A stretch of DNA of 32,104 bases from Bacteroidota bacterium (GCA_018266875.1 JAFDZR010000009.1:84182-116285); one strand, 5' to 3'. Counted from the stretch's first letter, positions 1 to 9,366 are shown. The notes: generated from the letters alone by a model not told the origin. Program-made: numbers and translations.

Positions 1-304
1 CAAAAGAAAGTACGTTTACTCCAGTAAATTTTGATTTCTTATACTTAACGTATTGGACACAATTGATCACTAACCAACTATGTTCAAATCGTTTGTTAAG
101 AGATCAAAATTTACTGGAGTAAACATTCTTTTCAGGCAAGTCTCCCATTTAGGATCATTCGGGGACAGGCTCAGAAGCACAGGAGAAAAGTCCCAAGCTG
201 CGGAAACTTGTTATTCTTTTCTGCTTCAGCCGGAATTGATTCATGAATCAGGAAATTAAGACACAATCTGCTGCAGTGAAAGATACTGACAGAATAAGAA
301 CTGT
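1..304. other. Non-coding left edge
   Basis: No convincing gene is seen in the first 304 bases. The stretch holds the inverted repeat at 14-124, listed separately, and a perfect 14-bp palindrome, TGATTCATGAATCA, at 237-250. The palindrome lies 3' of the glycosyltransferase gene that ends at 305 on the minus strand. It has no loop and no U-tract, so I do not call it a terminator. A short plus-strand reading frame starts at 243 but runs antisense into that gene and has no ribosome binding site or family resemblance. Confidence 0.6.
14..124. repeat. Inverted repeat, 22-bp perfect arms
   Basis: Positions 14-35 and 103-124 are exact reverse complements over 22 bases. After one mismatch the match continues for five more bases (14-41 against 97-124), leaving a 55-base spacer. 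Each arm itself contains a small dyad, TTTACT-CC-AGTAAA (TTTACT-GG-AGTAAA in the other arm), so the DNA can fold in more than one way. There is no reading frame inside. It could be a miniature mobile element, a dispersed palindromic repeat or a protein-binding site; the single copy visible here does not decide. Confidence 0.75.
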
Positions 305-2266
305 TCATTTCTTCTCTTCAGTATTTTTAAGGGAATTAATGACCTCCTGGTCAGAAGGATCAAGTTCAAGAGCTTTTCTAAGATATTGTTCGGCTTCAGC
401 AGACCTTCCGTTTTCCTTCAGGTATAAGCCGAGATTTTTCTGTGCTGCAAGAAATCCGGGATAATATTTTACGGAATTTCTCAGATCCTCTTCGTATTTT
501 TCAGAATTGTTCAGAAGTGAATATCCGTAAGACCTCAGATAATAAGCTTCAGCATATATCGGTTCAATTACCAGCAAACTGTCCATTTTATTTACTATAT
601 CATTTCCGTCTTTTTTACTTAAATTTCTCAGCGCTGTATTCATGATGTAATTTGCATCTTTTGAAATTATATAAGTCGTATCCGGAATGAACCTGAATAC
701 TTCCATTACTTCCTGTGAAGAATTATCAGGAGTTTTAAAAAGAGGCTTCTGATTTACGACTCTGTACCATTCTCTAAGAAAAGCCACATATGTCACACCC
801 TGTTCCTTAAGATACTGTGTCATTATTCTGCTGTAGTCTTTTTCCAGCAGACGTTTGTTTAGATACGGAGATACCAGTCCTGCTACATCAATGATCTTTC
901 TTCCTGTATAAAATCCTATTGCGCCTATGTCGTGCACTCCGAGAATATCATTATCGCCGGTATTATCTTTAAGCCACATTGCTGTTTTTACCTGTCTGTC
1001 ATATATATACCTGCACTGTTCGGCATAATAACTCCTGAAAGTCTCATAACTGTTAATGCTCTGATAAAAGATCAATCCGGCCAGTAAAATAAAAACAAGC
1101 CTGACAACAAACTGATTACTGATGAATTTATTAAGTAATATCAGAAAATCCCTGAATCCCGCTACTGACACAAGTATAAAAAAAGGTATCAGCGGCATGA
1201 CATATCTTCCGAACCTGTTGACTTCAGGAAGTTTGACCATATAAAGCATCAGGAAAAGAACTGTGAAAATTATATACAAAGAGTTTTCAGAAGTTTTTAA
1301 CTTAACCGTATCGTAAATGAATTTTAAAAAAGCGATTATGAATCCGGCTGCAATTATTCCATAACTCATATTTGAGAAAAACGGAAAGACCTTATCCGAA
1401 AAGTAAGATATTTTTTTTTCTATTTCAGCAAAATATGCCACCTTAGCAGAGTAAGTATTCGGGAACGGGGTTCCTGAAATCACAAAATTCATGAGAAAAT
1501 AAAGTCCGGCTATCACGGCAAAAATCCCGGTCATAATCAGCAGAGTTCTGCGGTCATACGCTTTTCTGAGCTTTTCATTTTTCAGGACCAGCGTTCCGAA
1601 AGCAAGATCAATTATTACCGCTGCGATAAATGCAATCCCGTCCGGACGTGACCAGATAACAAGACCGAGTATAAGAGCAAGAGAATATGTTCTGTTTTTC
1701 CTGTAAAGGTATGCACCGAGGAGAAGTATGAAAACATACATGGTTGTCTCCATTCCCGAAAGCGAGATAAAATTCATATTCCTGTCCAGAATGAAAATCC
1801 CTGCGCAGACAAGAGATGCAAGTAGATCTTTTCTGAAATCGAGCATGCAAAGTTTGAAAAGTATCAAAGCGGCAGCTGCAAAGAAAGCAGCTCCGAGAAA
1901 ATAGCTCAAAAGCATTTCATTACGGGTAAAGAAAAATCCCGCTGCAACAATAAAGGTGTATAAAGGTGAAGTGGACCCGGCAGTCACCATCTGGTCCTTA
2001 TAATATGAAAAGCTGAAATATTCATTGAGATTTTTAGCAAAAGTCAGATGAATCCAGCCGTCGTCAAGGGGGAAACTGTTTGCGCCGTTTACAAACAATG
2101 CATTGGAATAATAATTATATGCGAGATATATCGGAAGAGCAAGTAAAATAAAATATAGTGTGTATTTCAGGTATCCCTGAATATCAGTCTGATTATCAAA
2201 TCCGGCGTATGATTTTGCAGTTTCATTTTTTTTCTGCTTAGCTGAAACGGCTTTAGGTTTTTTCAT
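305..2266 (-). CDS. GT-C-like membrane glycosyltransferase with C-terminal TPRs
   Basis: A 653-residue polytopic membrane protein. After a basic cytosolic N-terminus, the first membrane segment (about residues 33-52) is followed by an extracytoplasmic loop with an acidic motif, PLDDGWIH, with Asp68-Asp69. This placement is typical of GT-C lipid-linked-sugar transferases (mannosyl/arabinosyl type). Roughly ten further hydrophobic segments follow up to about residue 410, then a soluble region. Residues about 560-650 form TPR-like helical pairs ending in 'AEQYLRKALELDPSD'. By family it should move a sugar from a polyprenyl-phosphate donor onto a glycan, lipid or protein at the periplasmic face; donor and acceptor cannot be read. 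It is divergent from recG across 149 bases. The neighbouring sugar-1-phosphate transferase makes a surface-glycan role plausible but not shown. Confidence 0.7.
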   Translation of the reverse strand: MKKPKAVSAKQKKNETAKSYAGFDNQTDIQGYLKYTLYFILLALPIYLAYNYYSNALFVNGANSFPLDDGWIHLTFAKNLNEYFSFSYYKDQMVTAGSTSPLYTFIVAAGFFFTRNEMLLSYFLGAAFFAAAALILFKLCMLDFRKDLLASLVCAGIFILDRNMNFISLSGMETTMYVFILLLGAYLYRKNRTYSLALILGLVIWSRPDGIAFIAAVIIDLAFGTLVLKNEKLRKAYDRRTLLIMTGIFAVIAGLYFLMNFVISGTPFPNTYSAKVAYFAEIEKKISYFSDKVFPFFSNMSYGIIAAGFIIAFLKFIYDTVKLKTSENSLYIIFTVLFLMLYMVKLPEVNRFGRYVMPLIPFFILVSVAGFRDFLILLNKFISNQFVVRLVFILLAGLIFYQSINSYETFRSYYAEQCRYIYDRQVKTAMWLKDNTGDNDILGVHDIGAIGFYTGRKIIDVAGLVSPYLNKRLLEKDYSRIMTQYLKEQGVTYVAFLREWYRVVNQKPLFKTPDNSSQEVMEVFRFIPDTTYIISKDANYIMNTALRNLSKKDGNDIVNKMDSLLVIEPIYAEAYYLRSYGYSLLNNSEKYEEDLRNSVKYYPGFLAAQKNLGLYLKENGRSAEAEQYLRKALELDPSDQEVINSLKNTEEKK

Positions 2267-2415
2267 GCAATAAAATAATTAATCAGCAGTGTAAATTCAA
2301 TTTTATATCTGACTCTAGGCGGAACTTATGCATAAATACTTCTGAATAATATTTACATTACTCTCAAAATATATTATCAATAAATTTAAGGCGTGAAAAA
2401 ATTTTGTAAATACAA

Positions 2416-4509
2416 ATGGATTTGAAATTTTTAAAAGGAGTAGGTGAAAAACGAGCTGAAGCATTTTCAAAGATAGGGATAAATTCACCGGAGGATTTCC
2501 TTAACTTCATTCCGAGGGCTTATCTAAAAAAGATAAGTATCAGGGAGATCCCCGCCAATCTGAATGAAAACGTAATCGTATCCGGAAAGGTCATTGACCT
2601 TGAGCATCCGAGAAAAAGCAATCACCCTTACAGAATAATTTTAAAAGACAATACGGGAACAGTCTCCATTCCTTTATTCGGTGCATCTGAATTCCGTTCA
2701 AGACAATTCAGACTCAACGATAGCTTTATCTTCTGGATAAAAACCGACAGGGATAATTTTTCATCCGTTCCGAAGATCTCGTACAGGGATCATCTTAAAA
2801 TAAACGAATCGGAAATCAACGATACGGAATTTATGAAATTCCGTCTGATACCTGTATATGAACTTTCGGGAATATTGAAAAAAACATGGATAAAACCCCT
2901 GCTGCTTTCGAAAATAGTATTCAATGCTTTCAGCGCTCTGCTAAGATCGAATCCGGATTATATTGAGGAAACACTGCCTGAAGATATTTTAAAAAGATAT
3001 AAGCTTTCGGGTAAAAAAGAAGCTGTGCTGAGGATAAATTTTCCCGTGGAATTCCCGGACATAGAATTCTCAAGAAAACGTCTTTCCTTTGAAGAGTTGT
3101 TTTATCTTGAACTGATCCTGGCATTGAAAAAGAAATCCCTTCAGAATGAAAAGAAGGGAATAAAATTTGATAATGACATTCATGCAATCACGGAAAAATT
3201 CAAATCAGTTCTTCAGTTTGAACTTACAGCCTCACAGAAAAAAGTCATGAATGAAATTTATCTTGATATGAAATCAGATAAATGCATGAACCGTTTACTG
3301 CAGGGTGATGTAGGAAGCGGTAAGACAATTGTCGCAGTATTCTCTATGCTGATCGCGATAGAGAACGGATATCAGGCGGCTTTTATGTGTCCCACTGAAA
3401 TGCTTGCCGGTCAGCATTTCAGGACAATATCTGAACTGCTGAAACCGCTTGACATAAAAGTCGAACTGCTTGTCGGCGGACAGAAAAAGAAAATCAGGGA
3501 AGGAATCCTTGCTGACATAAGATCCGGAAAGACAGATCTCATAATCGGGACTCATGCCCTGTTTCAGGAATCAGTTGAATACAGGAATATAGGTTTTGTT
3601 GTGATAGACGAACAGCACAAATTCGGAGTAATGCAGAGAGCGAAACTCAAGGAAAAAGGAATCAATCCCGATGTGCTTGTAATGACTGCAACTCCAATCC
3701 CGCGTACTCTTTCAATGACATATTACGGAGATCTTGATGTTTCTGTAATTGACGAGCTTCCAAAGAACAGGATCCCGGTAATAACCGCTCTCAGATCCGA
3801 AAGTGACAAACCGGGAATTAACTCCTTTATCAGGAAAGAGATTAAAAAAGGCAGACAGGTTTACATTATTTTTCCGATAATCGACGAATCGGAGAAACTC
3901 GATCTGAAATCTGCGGAGGAGAATTTTTCAATTTTAAAAAGACAGGTATTTCCTGACCTGAAGGTTGGAATGGTTCACGGCAGAATGCTCTGGTACGAGA
4001 AGGACGAGGAAACCGAGAAATTCAGGAAAGGCGAACTTGATATTCTCGTTTCCACAACCGTAATTGAAGTCGGCATTGACATCCCAAATGCTTCTGTTAT
4101 GATAATTGAAGAAGCTCAGAGATTCGGACTTTCGCAGCTTCATCAGCTCAGAGGCCGGGTCGGAAGAGGAGCGGATCAGTCCTACTGCATTCTTGTTGCA
4201 AAAGACCTTTCGGAAGATTCCTCCAGACGTCTGGAAATTTTATGCAAAACAAATGACGGATTCAAGATAGCCGAAGCCGACATGGCAATAAGGGGACCCG
4301 GGGAATTTTTCGGAATCCGGCAGTCGGGAATGCTGAACTTTTCATGCACGGACCTAAACAAAGACAGGGACATAGTGGAGACTGCAAGAGAGATCGCCTT
4401 TAAAATAATTGATGAAGATCCGCAGCTAAGAAAAAAAGAACATATAAGGATAAAGAAAGCTTTTTTAAAGAATTACAAAGATTCGCTTTACCTTACGGAT
4501 ATTGCATAA
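2416..4509 (+). CDS. recG: ATP-dependent DNA helicase RecG
   Basis: A 697-residue superfamily 2 helicase that remodels stalled replication forks and branched recombination intermediates. The N-terminus has the helix-hairpin-helix-like 'GVGEKRAEAFSKIGI' and an OB-fold wedge region up to about residue 200. The motor shows Walker A GDVGSGKT (297-304), DEQH box (398-401) with 'KFGVMQR', motif III 'TATPIPRTL', and in the second lobe 'STTVIEVGIDIPNA' and 'QLHQLRGRVGRG'. The length is normal for the family. The ATG at 2416 starts directly at the conserved N-terminus. It is the first gene of a compact plus-strand run; the next gene begins five bases after its stop. Confidence 0.97.
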   Translation: MDLKFLKGVGEKRAEAFSKIGINSPEDFLNFIPRAYLKKISIREIPANLNENVIVSGKVIDLEHPRKSNHPYRIILKDNTGTVSIPLFGASEFRSRQFRLNDSFIFWIKTDRDNFSSVPKISYRDHLKINESEINDTEFMKFRLIPVYELSGILKKTWIKPLLLSKIVFNAFSALLRSNPDYIEETLPEDILKRYKLSGKKEAVLRINFPVEFPDIEFSRKRLSFEELFYLELILALKKKSLQNEKKGIKFDNDIHAITEKFKSVLQFELTASQKKVMNEIYLDMKSDKCMNRLLQGDVGSGKTIVAVFSMLIAIENGYQAAFMCPTEMLAGQHFRTISELLKPLDIKVELLVGGQKKKIREGILADIRSGKTDLIIGTHALFQESVEYRNIGFVVIDEQHKFGVMQRAKLKEKGINPDVLVMTATPIPRTLSMTYYGDLDVSVIDELPKNRIPVITALRSESDKPGINSFIRKEIKKGRQVYIIFPIIDESEKLDLKSAEENFSILKRQVFPDLKVGMVHGRMLWYEKDEETEKFRKGELDILVSTTVIEVGIDIPNASVMIIEEAQRFGLSQLHQLRGRVGRGADQSYCILVAKDLSEDSSRRLEILCKTNDGFKIAEADMAIRGPGEFFGIRQSGMLNFSCTDLNKDRDIVETAREIAFKIIDEDPQLRKKEHIRIKKAFLKNYKDSLYLTDIA

Positions 4510-4514
4510 ATTTA

Positions 4515-6008
4515 ATGCTTTTTACGTTTCCTCTTACTTTCAAAAAAATTATTTTTGGAATCATAAAATCAAGATATCTTTTAAAATTGAAAAGTAAATC
4601 GACGTTAATAGAAGTTACGATTCCTTTGTTTACTGTACTGTCAGATGCTGTTTCTATTTTTGCCGCATTTTTACTTTCATATTGGATTAGATTTTACAGT
4701 CCGCTCACAAATATCTTTCCCGTTACGAAGGGAATTCCCGAGGTCAGCGGGTATATAGAATTTTCACTCCTGATAATTCCCATCTGGATAATAATTTTCC
4801 AGTCACGGAAAATGTACAGACTGAAAAGAAGCGTATTTGTATTCGATGAATTTTTTGTAATTATAAAATGTATCTCGATCGGCATTCTGATAGCAATGGG
4901 ACTTGTTTTTCTCTTCAATGCTGATGTTCCTTATTCAAGGCTTGTAATCTCAATGATCTGGGTAATATCTATTATCCTCGTCACAGTCGGAAGATATTTT
5001 ATGCTGAAGATAGAGAAAAATTTATACAATAATAACAAAGGTGTAAACAACGTTGCAGTTCTCGGCATCAATCAGATGGCAAAGAAAATTTACGAGAATT
5101 TTTCCAGGGATAAATTCACAGGATACCATGTACTTGGATATTTTTCACACAAAGAGGACGCAACTGGTGACATGACCGGGAAAAATCATCTCGGAAATTA
5201 CACAAGGATACCGGAGCTTATTTCAGAACTTAACATAGAAAAAATATTCCTCTCAATACCTTCTTCCGAACATGACACTCTCTATAAGCTTTTCAAACTC
5301 TGCGAAGGAAAAAACATTGAATTTATGTATGCTCCGGATTTCATAGATATTATGACAAGCAGACTGAGAATAGAAGAAGTTGACGGAATCCCGTTCATGA
5401 AACTGAAATCTCTTCCAATGAATGTTTGGAACAGATTCATCAAAAGGATTTTTGACATAGTTGTCTCTTCAATGGCAATTTTATTCCTTTCTCCGGTAAT
5501 GATTGTTCTTGGAATACTTGTCAAAATCACATCCAGAGGGCCGCTTTTCTACAATCAGGAAAGAGTCGGACTGGACGGACAGAAATTCATAATGCTGAAA
5601 TTCCGATCCATGAAAACCGATGCTGAAAAAAAAGGTCCGCAGATGACGACAAGGGACGATGACAGATATACGCCTATAGGAAAATTCCTAAGGAAATACA
5701 GCCTGGATGAACTCCCTCAGTTCTATAATGTTCTGATCGGGAACATGAGCATAGTGGGTCCCAGACCCGAAAGAGAATTTTTTATTAATTCCATGAAACA
5801 TTCTATCAACAGATATCTGGAAAGACACAGAGTAAAAGGAGGAATGACAGGCTGGGCTCAGGTCAGCGGTCTTAGAGGAACGGATTCATCTATGCAGACA
5901 AGAATAGATTACGATATTTATTACATTGAAAATTGGTCAATAGCTTTCGATATTAAGATCATATTAAAAACCATTAAGGAAGTTTTATTTTCAAAAGAAG
6001 CTTTTTAG
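4515..6008 (+). CDS. Polyprenyl-phosphate sugar-1-phosphate transferase (WcaJ/WbaP type)
   Basis: A 497-residue membrane enzyme expected to transfer a hexose-1-phosphate from a UDP-sugar to undecaprenyl phosphate, the first step of a surface polysaccharide or O-unit. Four hydrophobic segments occupy about residues 30-160. A nucleotide-binding-like domain follows ('NVAVLGINQMAKKIYENF'). The C-terminal catalytic domain starts near residue 310 with 'KRIFDIVVSS' and a re-entrant hydrophobic helix, then 'FYNQERVGLDG', 'LKFRSM', 'PQFYNVLIGNMSIVGPRPE' and 'GGMTGWAQVSGLRG'. All expected motifs are present and the length is standard. It begins five bases after recG and is followed after three bases by a small membrane protein, so these genes are probably co-transcribed. 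Which sugar is used cannot be told. Confidence 0.93.
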   Translation: MLFTFPLTFKKIIFGIIKSRYLLKLKSKSTLIEVTIPLFTVLSDAVSIFAAFLLSYWIRFYSPLTNIFPVTKGIPEVSGYIEFSLLIIPIWIIIFQSRKMYRLKRSVFVFDEFFVIIKCISIGILIAMGLVFLFNADVPYSRLVISMIWVISIILVTVGRYFMLKIEKNLYNNNKGVNNVAVLGINQMAKKIYENFSRDKFTGYHVLGYFSHKEDATGDMTGKNHLGNYTRIPELISELNIEKIFLSIPSSEHDTLYKLFKLCEGKNIEFMYAPDFIDIMTSRLRIEEVDGIPFMKLKSLPMNVWNRFIKRIFDIVVSSMAILFLSPVMIVLGILVKITSRGPLFYNQERVGLDGQKFIMLKFRSMKTDAEKKGPQMTTRDDDRYTPIGKFLRKYSLDELPQFYNVLIGNMSIVGPRPEREFFINSMKHSINRYLERHRVKGGMTGWAQVSGLRGTDSSMQTRIDYDIYYIENWSIAFDIKIILKTIKEVLFSKEAF

Positions 6009-6011
6009 TTT

Positions 6012-6380
6012 ATGATAATAGCAGTAATTTATTTTATTCACGTAATATTTGCAGTTTATGCCTTCAGCAGGTCTTATCAGAATGACGGACTGCTGCAGGC
6101 GTTTCTGAATCTGGGGTTTATCATAACATTGTTTGCTGTTTCTCTGACAGTTTGTGAATTGTTTGTGGGAATATTTATTTCAGATGCCGGCTATCAGATG
6201 TCGCTTCCGGTAAATCCCGTGCTTCTTTTCTTCCTGAAGATATCCGGATTCTATGCACAGCAGGGCAGTACCATTACACTTACTCCCAAAGATACTATTA
6301 CTCTGATCTTTGTTAGTTTTCTCGAATTAGCTTTTTACAGATTCTACTTCAAAAAAACTGAGATCACAAAAATCGCCTGA
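6012..6380 (+). CDS. Small hydrophobic membrane protein of unknown function
   Basis: A 122-residue protein with about three to four predicted membrane segments: residues 2-18, 29-57 and 88-112, plus a possible one around 66-77. I recognise no family. It starts three bases after the stop of the sugar-phosphate transferase and ends 25 bases before the next gene, so it very likely belongs to the same transcript. Placement after a polysaccharide-initiating transferase suggests a membrane role connected with that pathway, but nothing in the protein itself shows it. The tight spacing and a hydrophobic pattern that no shadow frame would give argue that it is a real gene. Confidence 0.65.
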   Translation: MIIAVIYFIHVIFAVYAFSRSYQNDGLLQAFLNLGFIITLFAVSLTVCELFVGIFISDAGYQMSLPVNPVLLFFLKISGFYAQQGSTITLTPKDTITLIFVSFLELAFYRFYFKKTEITKIA

Positions 6381-6405
6381 ATAATTTTTAAATTTAATTA
6401 TAATT

Positions 6406-8469
6406 TTGTCCCTCAGAAAATTATCAATCCTGTTTATTCTGACCGCTTCACTGATAGTGTTATCTTTCAGCGGAAATGAGCGGAAATCGTATTTCGGTTT
6501 AAACGGTTCCAGGGACATTGTTCTTCAGTTTAACACATATAACGGTTACGGGAATAATCTTTACCTCGATAATGTCAGGACCGGAGAGAGAACTGCCAAT
6601 GACATTACTGTAACATCCGTGATAAACATTCCATACGATACTGTATATTCAGTTTACAGTTCAGGTACTGACACAGTCTCGCCTCTTATCTCGGTCTCGA
6701 ATATCGGGACCAGCAATTCTTCTGATACTGTCAGAGTATATTTGAGAATAGAGCCGGGTAATTATTTCAAAGACACTTCCATTTCAGCTCTAAGTGCCGG
6801 GCAGACAGCTTTTGTCAGGTTTTCGACTTTCGAATATTCGATTGGTACACCTTATTTCATTACTTCATATGTATCAGATGCATTTGATTCGAATTATACA
6901 AATGACACTTTAAAGGAATATGCAATAAGTCTTCCCGGATTCAGAAGGAATGTTTTATTTGAGGAATTTTCTTCAAATGCAAGTCCTGCATGTGCCAACA
7001 ATAATTCTTTTATAAATCAGTTTACCAATACCAATATTCAGACAGTTAACGCCATTGTATATCATACCGGTATTCTGGGTAACGATACATTTTATACATA
7101 CAATCCGGTTCAGAACGATGCGAGGAAAAGATATTACTTTATAGCAGGTGTTCCAATTACATTTGTTGACGGAATACATACAGCTTCGATTCCATATGGA
7201 GACAGTACAAATCTTTACAAACCCTACCTCAGGAGATATGATCTCGGAACGCCGGTTTCATTATCTGTTTCCGATGAGAATCTCGGGGATTCAATTCGTT
7301 CGACAATTAATGTAAATGTTATATCGCATCTTATTGCCGGAGATTACAGACTGAGAGTGAATGCAATTGAAAGATATAAGACCGGGATTTTGCCAACCTT
7401 GAACGGCGAAACTGAATTTTATGATATCTTCAGAAAAATGTATCCGGATACAAACGGATTCATCATAGATCTTTCGCCGGGAAATTATTCATATACTTAT
7501 ACATATTACAAAGATCCGGAATGGGTGGATTCAATGCTTTACACTACTGTTTTCATACAGGATGACCAAGACAGGGAAATTATTAATTCCGCCAAGAGCC
7601 GTGAAATTGTTATAAACGGTTCAAGACCTGAACCGGTAATGGCTTATTCATACAAAGCAGATCTGTTCAGTCTGAACTGCGGAGACTGCAATTATTTCCT
7701 TCCGGTTACAGGAAGTGACTCATTGAATTCAGCTCTTAATGTTGAACTTTTCGAAGGAGTTTTTCCGCCTCTGAACTGGAAACTGTACAACAGGGACGGC
7801 TTTTTGACCTTTGAGCAGTTTACCGGAGCAAACGGTCCTACCATAAGCGGATTAAGATCAGCATACATTAATTTTTTTAATTACAATATTATCGGTCAGA
7901 AGGATTCTCTCAGGACAAAGGTTTTTCAGAATCTGTATTCGACAGATTCAGTAAAATTCGATTATGCCTATGCTCAGTACAACTCAACAAATATTGACAG
8001 TCTTATTGTAACGATTTCAACTGACGGAGGCATTACTTTTCCAACCGAGATATTCAGGAAGGGAGGTCTGGCTCTGGCAACGGCGCCGCAGACCAGCTCA
8101 GGTTTTATTCCGCAGAATAATTCACAGTGGAGAGTTTATTCTTTTCCGCTGAATAATATTGTCTCTGTAAACAATTATTCAGATGTAATTCCTTCAGGAT
8201 TCAGACTTGATCAGAATTATCCTAACCCGTTCAATCCTGAGACAAAGATAAATTTCGAACTGCCGGTTTCCGGAATTGTCTCTCTGAAGATATACGATAT
8301 TACCGGCAGAGAGATCTATACACTTCTTAACCGCTTCACTGCTGCGGGAAAACACTCATTTACTTTCAATCCGAAAGAAAAAGGTTTTGATCTTTCGAGC
8401 GGAGTATATTTCTACAGACTTATCACAAACGGATTCTCGGATACAAAGAGAATGGTACTTATCAAGTAA
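6406..8469 (+). CDS. T9SS cargo protein with Omp28-like thioredoxin-fold domain
   Basis: A 687-residue secreted protein. It starts at TTG (6406); the signal peptide 'LSILFILTASLIVLSFSG' begins directly after, so this start is required. A beta-rich N-terminal part is followed from about residue 183 ('NVLFEEFSSNASPACANNN') by a region resembling Omp28-type thioredoxin folds, with 'NAIVYHTG' and 'GVPITFVDG' downstream. The position of the usual CxxC reads Ser193-Pro-Ala-Cys196, so only one cysteine is kept. The C-terminus is a type IX secretion sorting domain starting 'LDQNYPNPFNPETKINFEL' and ending 'SSGVYFYRLITNGFSDTKRMVLIK'. By family rules it crosses the outer membrane through T9SS and the tail is cleaved or used for anchoring. 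Ligand or enzyme activity is unknown. It is the last gene of the recG run. Confidence 0.85.
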   Translation: MSLRKLSILFILTASLIVLSFSGNERKSYFGLNGSRDIVLQFNTYNGYGNNLYLDNVRTGERTANDITVTSVINIPYDTVYSVYSSGTDTVSPLISVSNIGTSNSSDTVRVYLRIEPGNYFKDTSISALSAGQTAFVRFSTFEYSIGTPYFITSYVSDAFDSNYTNDTLKEYAISLPGFRRNVLFEEFSSNASPACANNNSFINQFTNTNIQTVNAIVYHTGILGNDTFYTYNPVQNDARKRYYFIAGVPITFVDGIHTASIPYGDSTNLYKPYLRRYDLGTPVSLSVSDENLGDSIRSTINVNVISHLIAGDYRLRVNAIERYKTGILPTLNGETEFYDIFRKMYPDTNGFIIDLSPGNYSYTYTYYKDPEWVDSMLYTTVFIQDDQDREIINSAKSREIVINGSRPEPVMAYSYKADLFSLNCGDCNYFLPVTGSDSLNSALNVELFEGVFPPLNWKLYNRDGFLTFEQFTGANGPTISGLRSAYINFFNYNIIGQKDSLRTKVFQNLYSTDSVKFDYAYAQYNSTNIDSLIVTISTDGGITFPTEIFRKGGLALATAPQTSSGFIPQNNSQWRVYSFPLNNIVSVNNYSDVIPSGFRLDQNYPNPFNPETKINFELPVSGIVSLKIYDITGREIYTLLNRFTAAGKHSFTFNPKEKGFDLSSGVYFYRLITNGFSDTKRMVLIK

Positions 8470-8583
8470 ATATTAAACCTGTTTACCCGCCGGCTTGTCT
8501 AACTGTTGATTAAGGAAATCTGATTCCTGATTTACAGTTGCAATATACATACCATTTTTCCGGAATTTCAGAAAGATTGTTTA

Positions 8584-8612
8584 GTTTACTTAAATTTCAG
8601 GAAATTGTAAAC
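8584..8612 (+). promoter_or_regulatory. Imperfect dyad before the DUF2202 gene
   Basis: GTTTAC (8584-8589) pairs with GTAAAC (8607-8612), and AATTTC (8593-8598) pairs with GAAATT (8601-8606), with a 3-base bulge on the left side and AG at the centre. It lies 39 bases before the start codon and overlaps a near-consensus TAnnTTTG-like element (TAAATTTC, 8591-8598), so it could be an operator or an mRNA hairpin. The rest of the 8470-8651 gap shows no gene. Evidence is structural only. Confidence 0.35.
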
Positions 8613-8651
8613 GATTCAGAAATGTTTCAATAAACGGAGGAAAAAAATATC

Positions 8652-9251
8652 ATGAAAACAATAATTACCATACTCATCTTTGCTTTAGCAATAATATCAT
8701 TTCCGTTAAAATCATATTCACAGGTAAGCGAACAGGACAAGAAAGGATTAATTTATCTTCTTGAAGAAGAAAAGCTTGCATATGATTTATACAGCGAAAT
8801 GTACACGAAATACAATCACAGGGTTTTTGGAAATATTCTGCAGAGTGAAAAAATGCATCAGCAGCATGTAAAAGATCTTATGGACAGACTTGGGATATCA
8901 TATGAAGATGCTGCCGTAAATACCGGTGAATTCAGGGATAAAAATCTACAGGTAATGTATAATAATTTCTTAACCGCCGGCGGATATTCTTTCACCGATG
9001 CGCTCAGAGCAGGCGCAATGATCGAAGAAAATGACATAAAAGATCTGAGAGATCATTACGCAAAAACCGATAATGAAAGTATAAGGCAATTACTCGAATG
9101 TCTGGATTACGCTTCCCAGAATCATCTCAGGGCTTTTGTAAGAAATCTTGAGAGGGAGGATATAAATTATACACCGAAAGTACTTTCAAAGGAAGATTTC
9201 GATCTGATAATATCTTCCAAAAACAATAAACCTGGTAACTGTCTGCAGTAA
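8652..9251 (+). CDS. Secreted DUF2202 ferritin-like protein
   Basis: A 199-residue protein with a signal peptide (residues 1 to about 23, 'FALAIISFPLKSYSQ') followed by an all-helical DUF2202 domain. Ferritin-like metal-ligand patterns are visible: 'LLEEEKLAYDLY' (Glu38-40), 'SEKMHQQHVKDL' (Glu66, His69), 'MIEENDIKDL' and 'LDYASQNHLRAFVRNLE'. By fold it may bind a di-metal centre and act on iron or oxidants in the periplasm; no substrate is established for this family. A strong GGAGG (8636-8640) lies 11 bases before the ATG. It is monocistronic: 182 bases separate it from the gene before, and a terminator follows. Confidence 0.85.
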   Translation: MKTIITILIFALAIISFPLKSYSQVSEQDKKGLIYLLEEEKLAYDLYSEMYTKYNHRVFGNILQSEKMHQQHVKDLMDRLGISYEDAAVNTGEFRDKNLQVMYNNFLTAGGYSFTDALRAGAMIEENDIKDLRDHYAKTDNESIRQLLECLDYASQNHLRAFVRNLEREDINYTPKVLSKEDFDLIISSKNNKPGNCLQ

Positions 9252-9266
9252 TCTGTTACTTTATTT

Positions 9267-9328
9267 AAATCAGTGTTGGAATAATTGCAGGGCTGATCGG
9301 CCGGAAATTAAACCTGCACTGATTTTTT
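9267..9328 (+). terminator. Rho-independent terminator after the DUF2202 gene
   Basis: AAATCAGTG (9267-9275) is the exact reverse complement of CACTGATTT (9317-9325), followed by a run of T. Within the long loop TGCAGG and CCTGCA can form an additional or competing stem. It sits 16 bases after the stop codon at 9251 and in front of the convergent gene ending at 9367. Confidence 0.6.
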
Positions 9329-9366
9329 GTAATTGATTTGATAAATACCACTTTAATTCAAACCGT

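Noticed and set aside
237..250. Palindrome TGATTCATGAATCA as a terminator or operator
   Set aside because: It has no loop or T run and lies 3' of a gene. A 14-base palindrome alone is weak evidence, so it is only mentioned under the left edge.
243..464. 73-codon plus-strand reading frame at the left edge
   Set aside because: It lies mostly antisense to the glycosyltransferase gene, with no ribosome binding site and no family resemblance.
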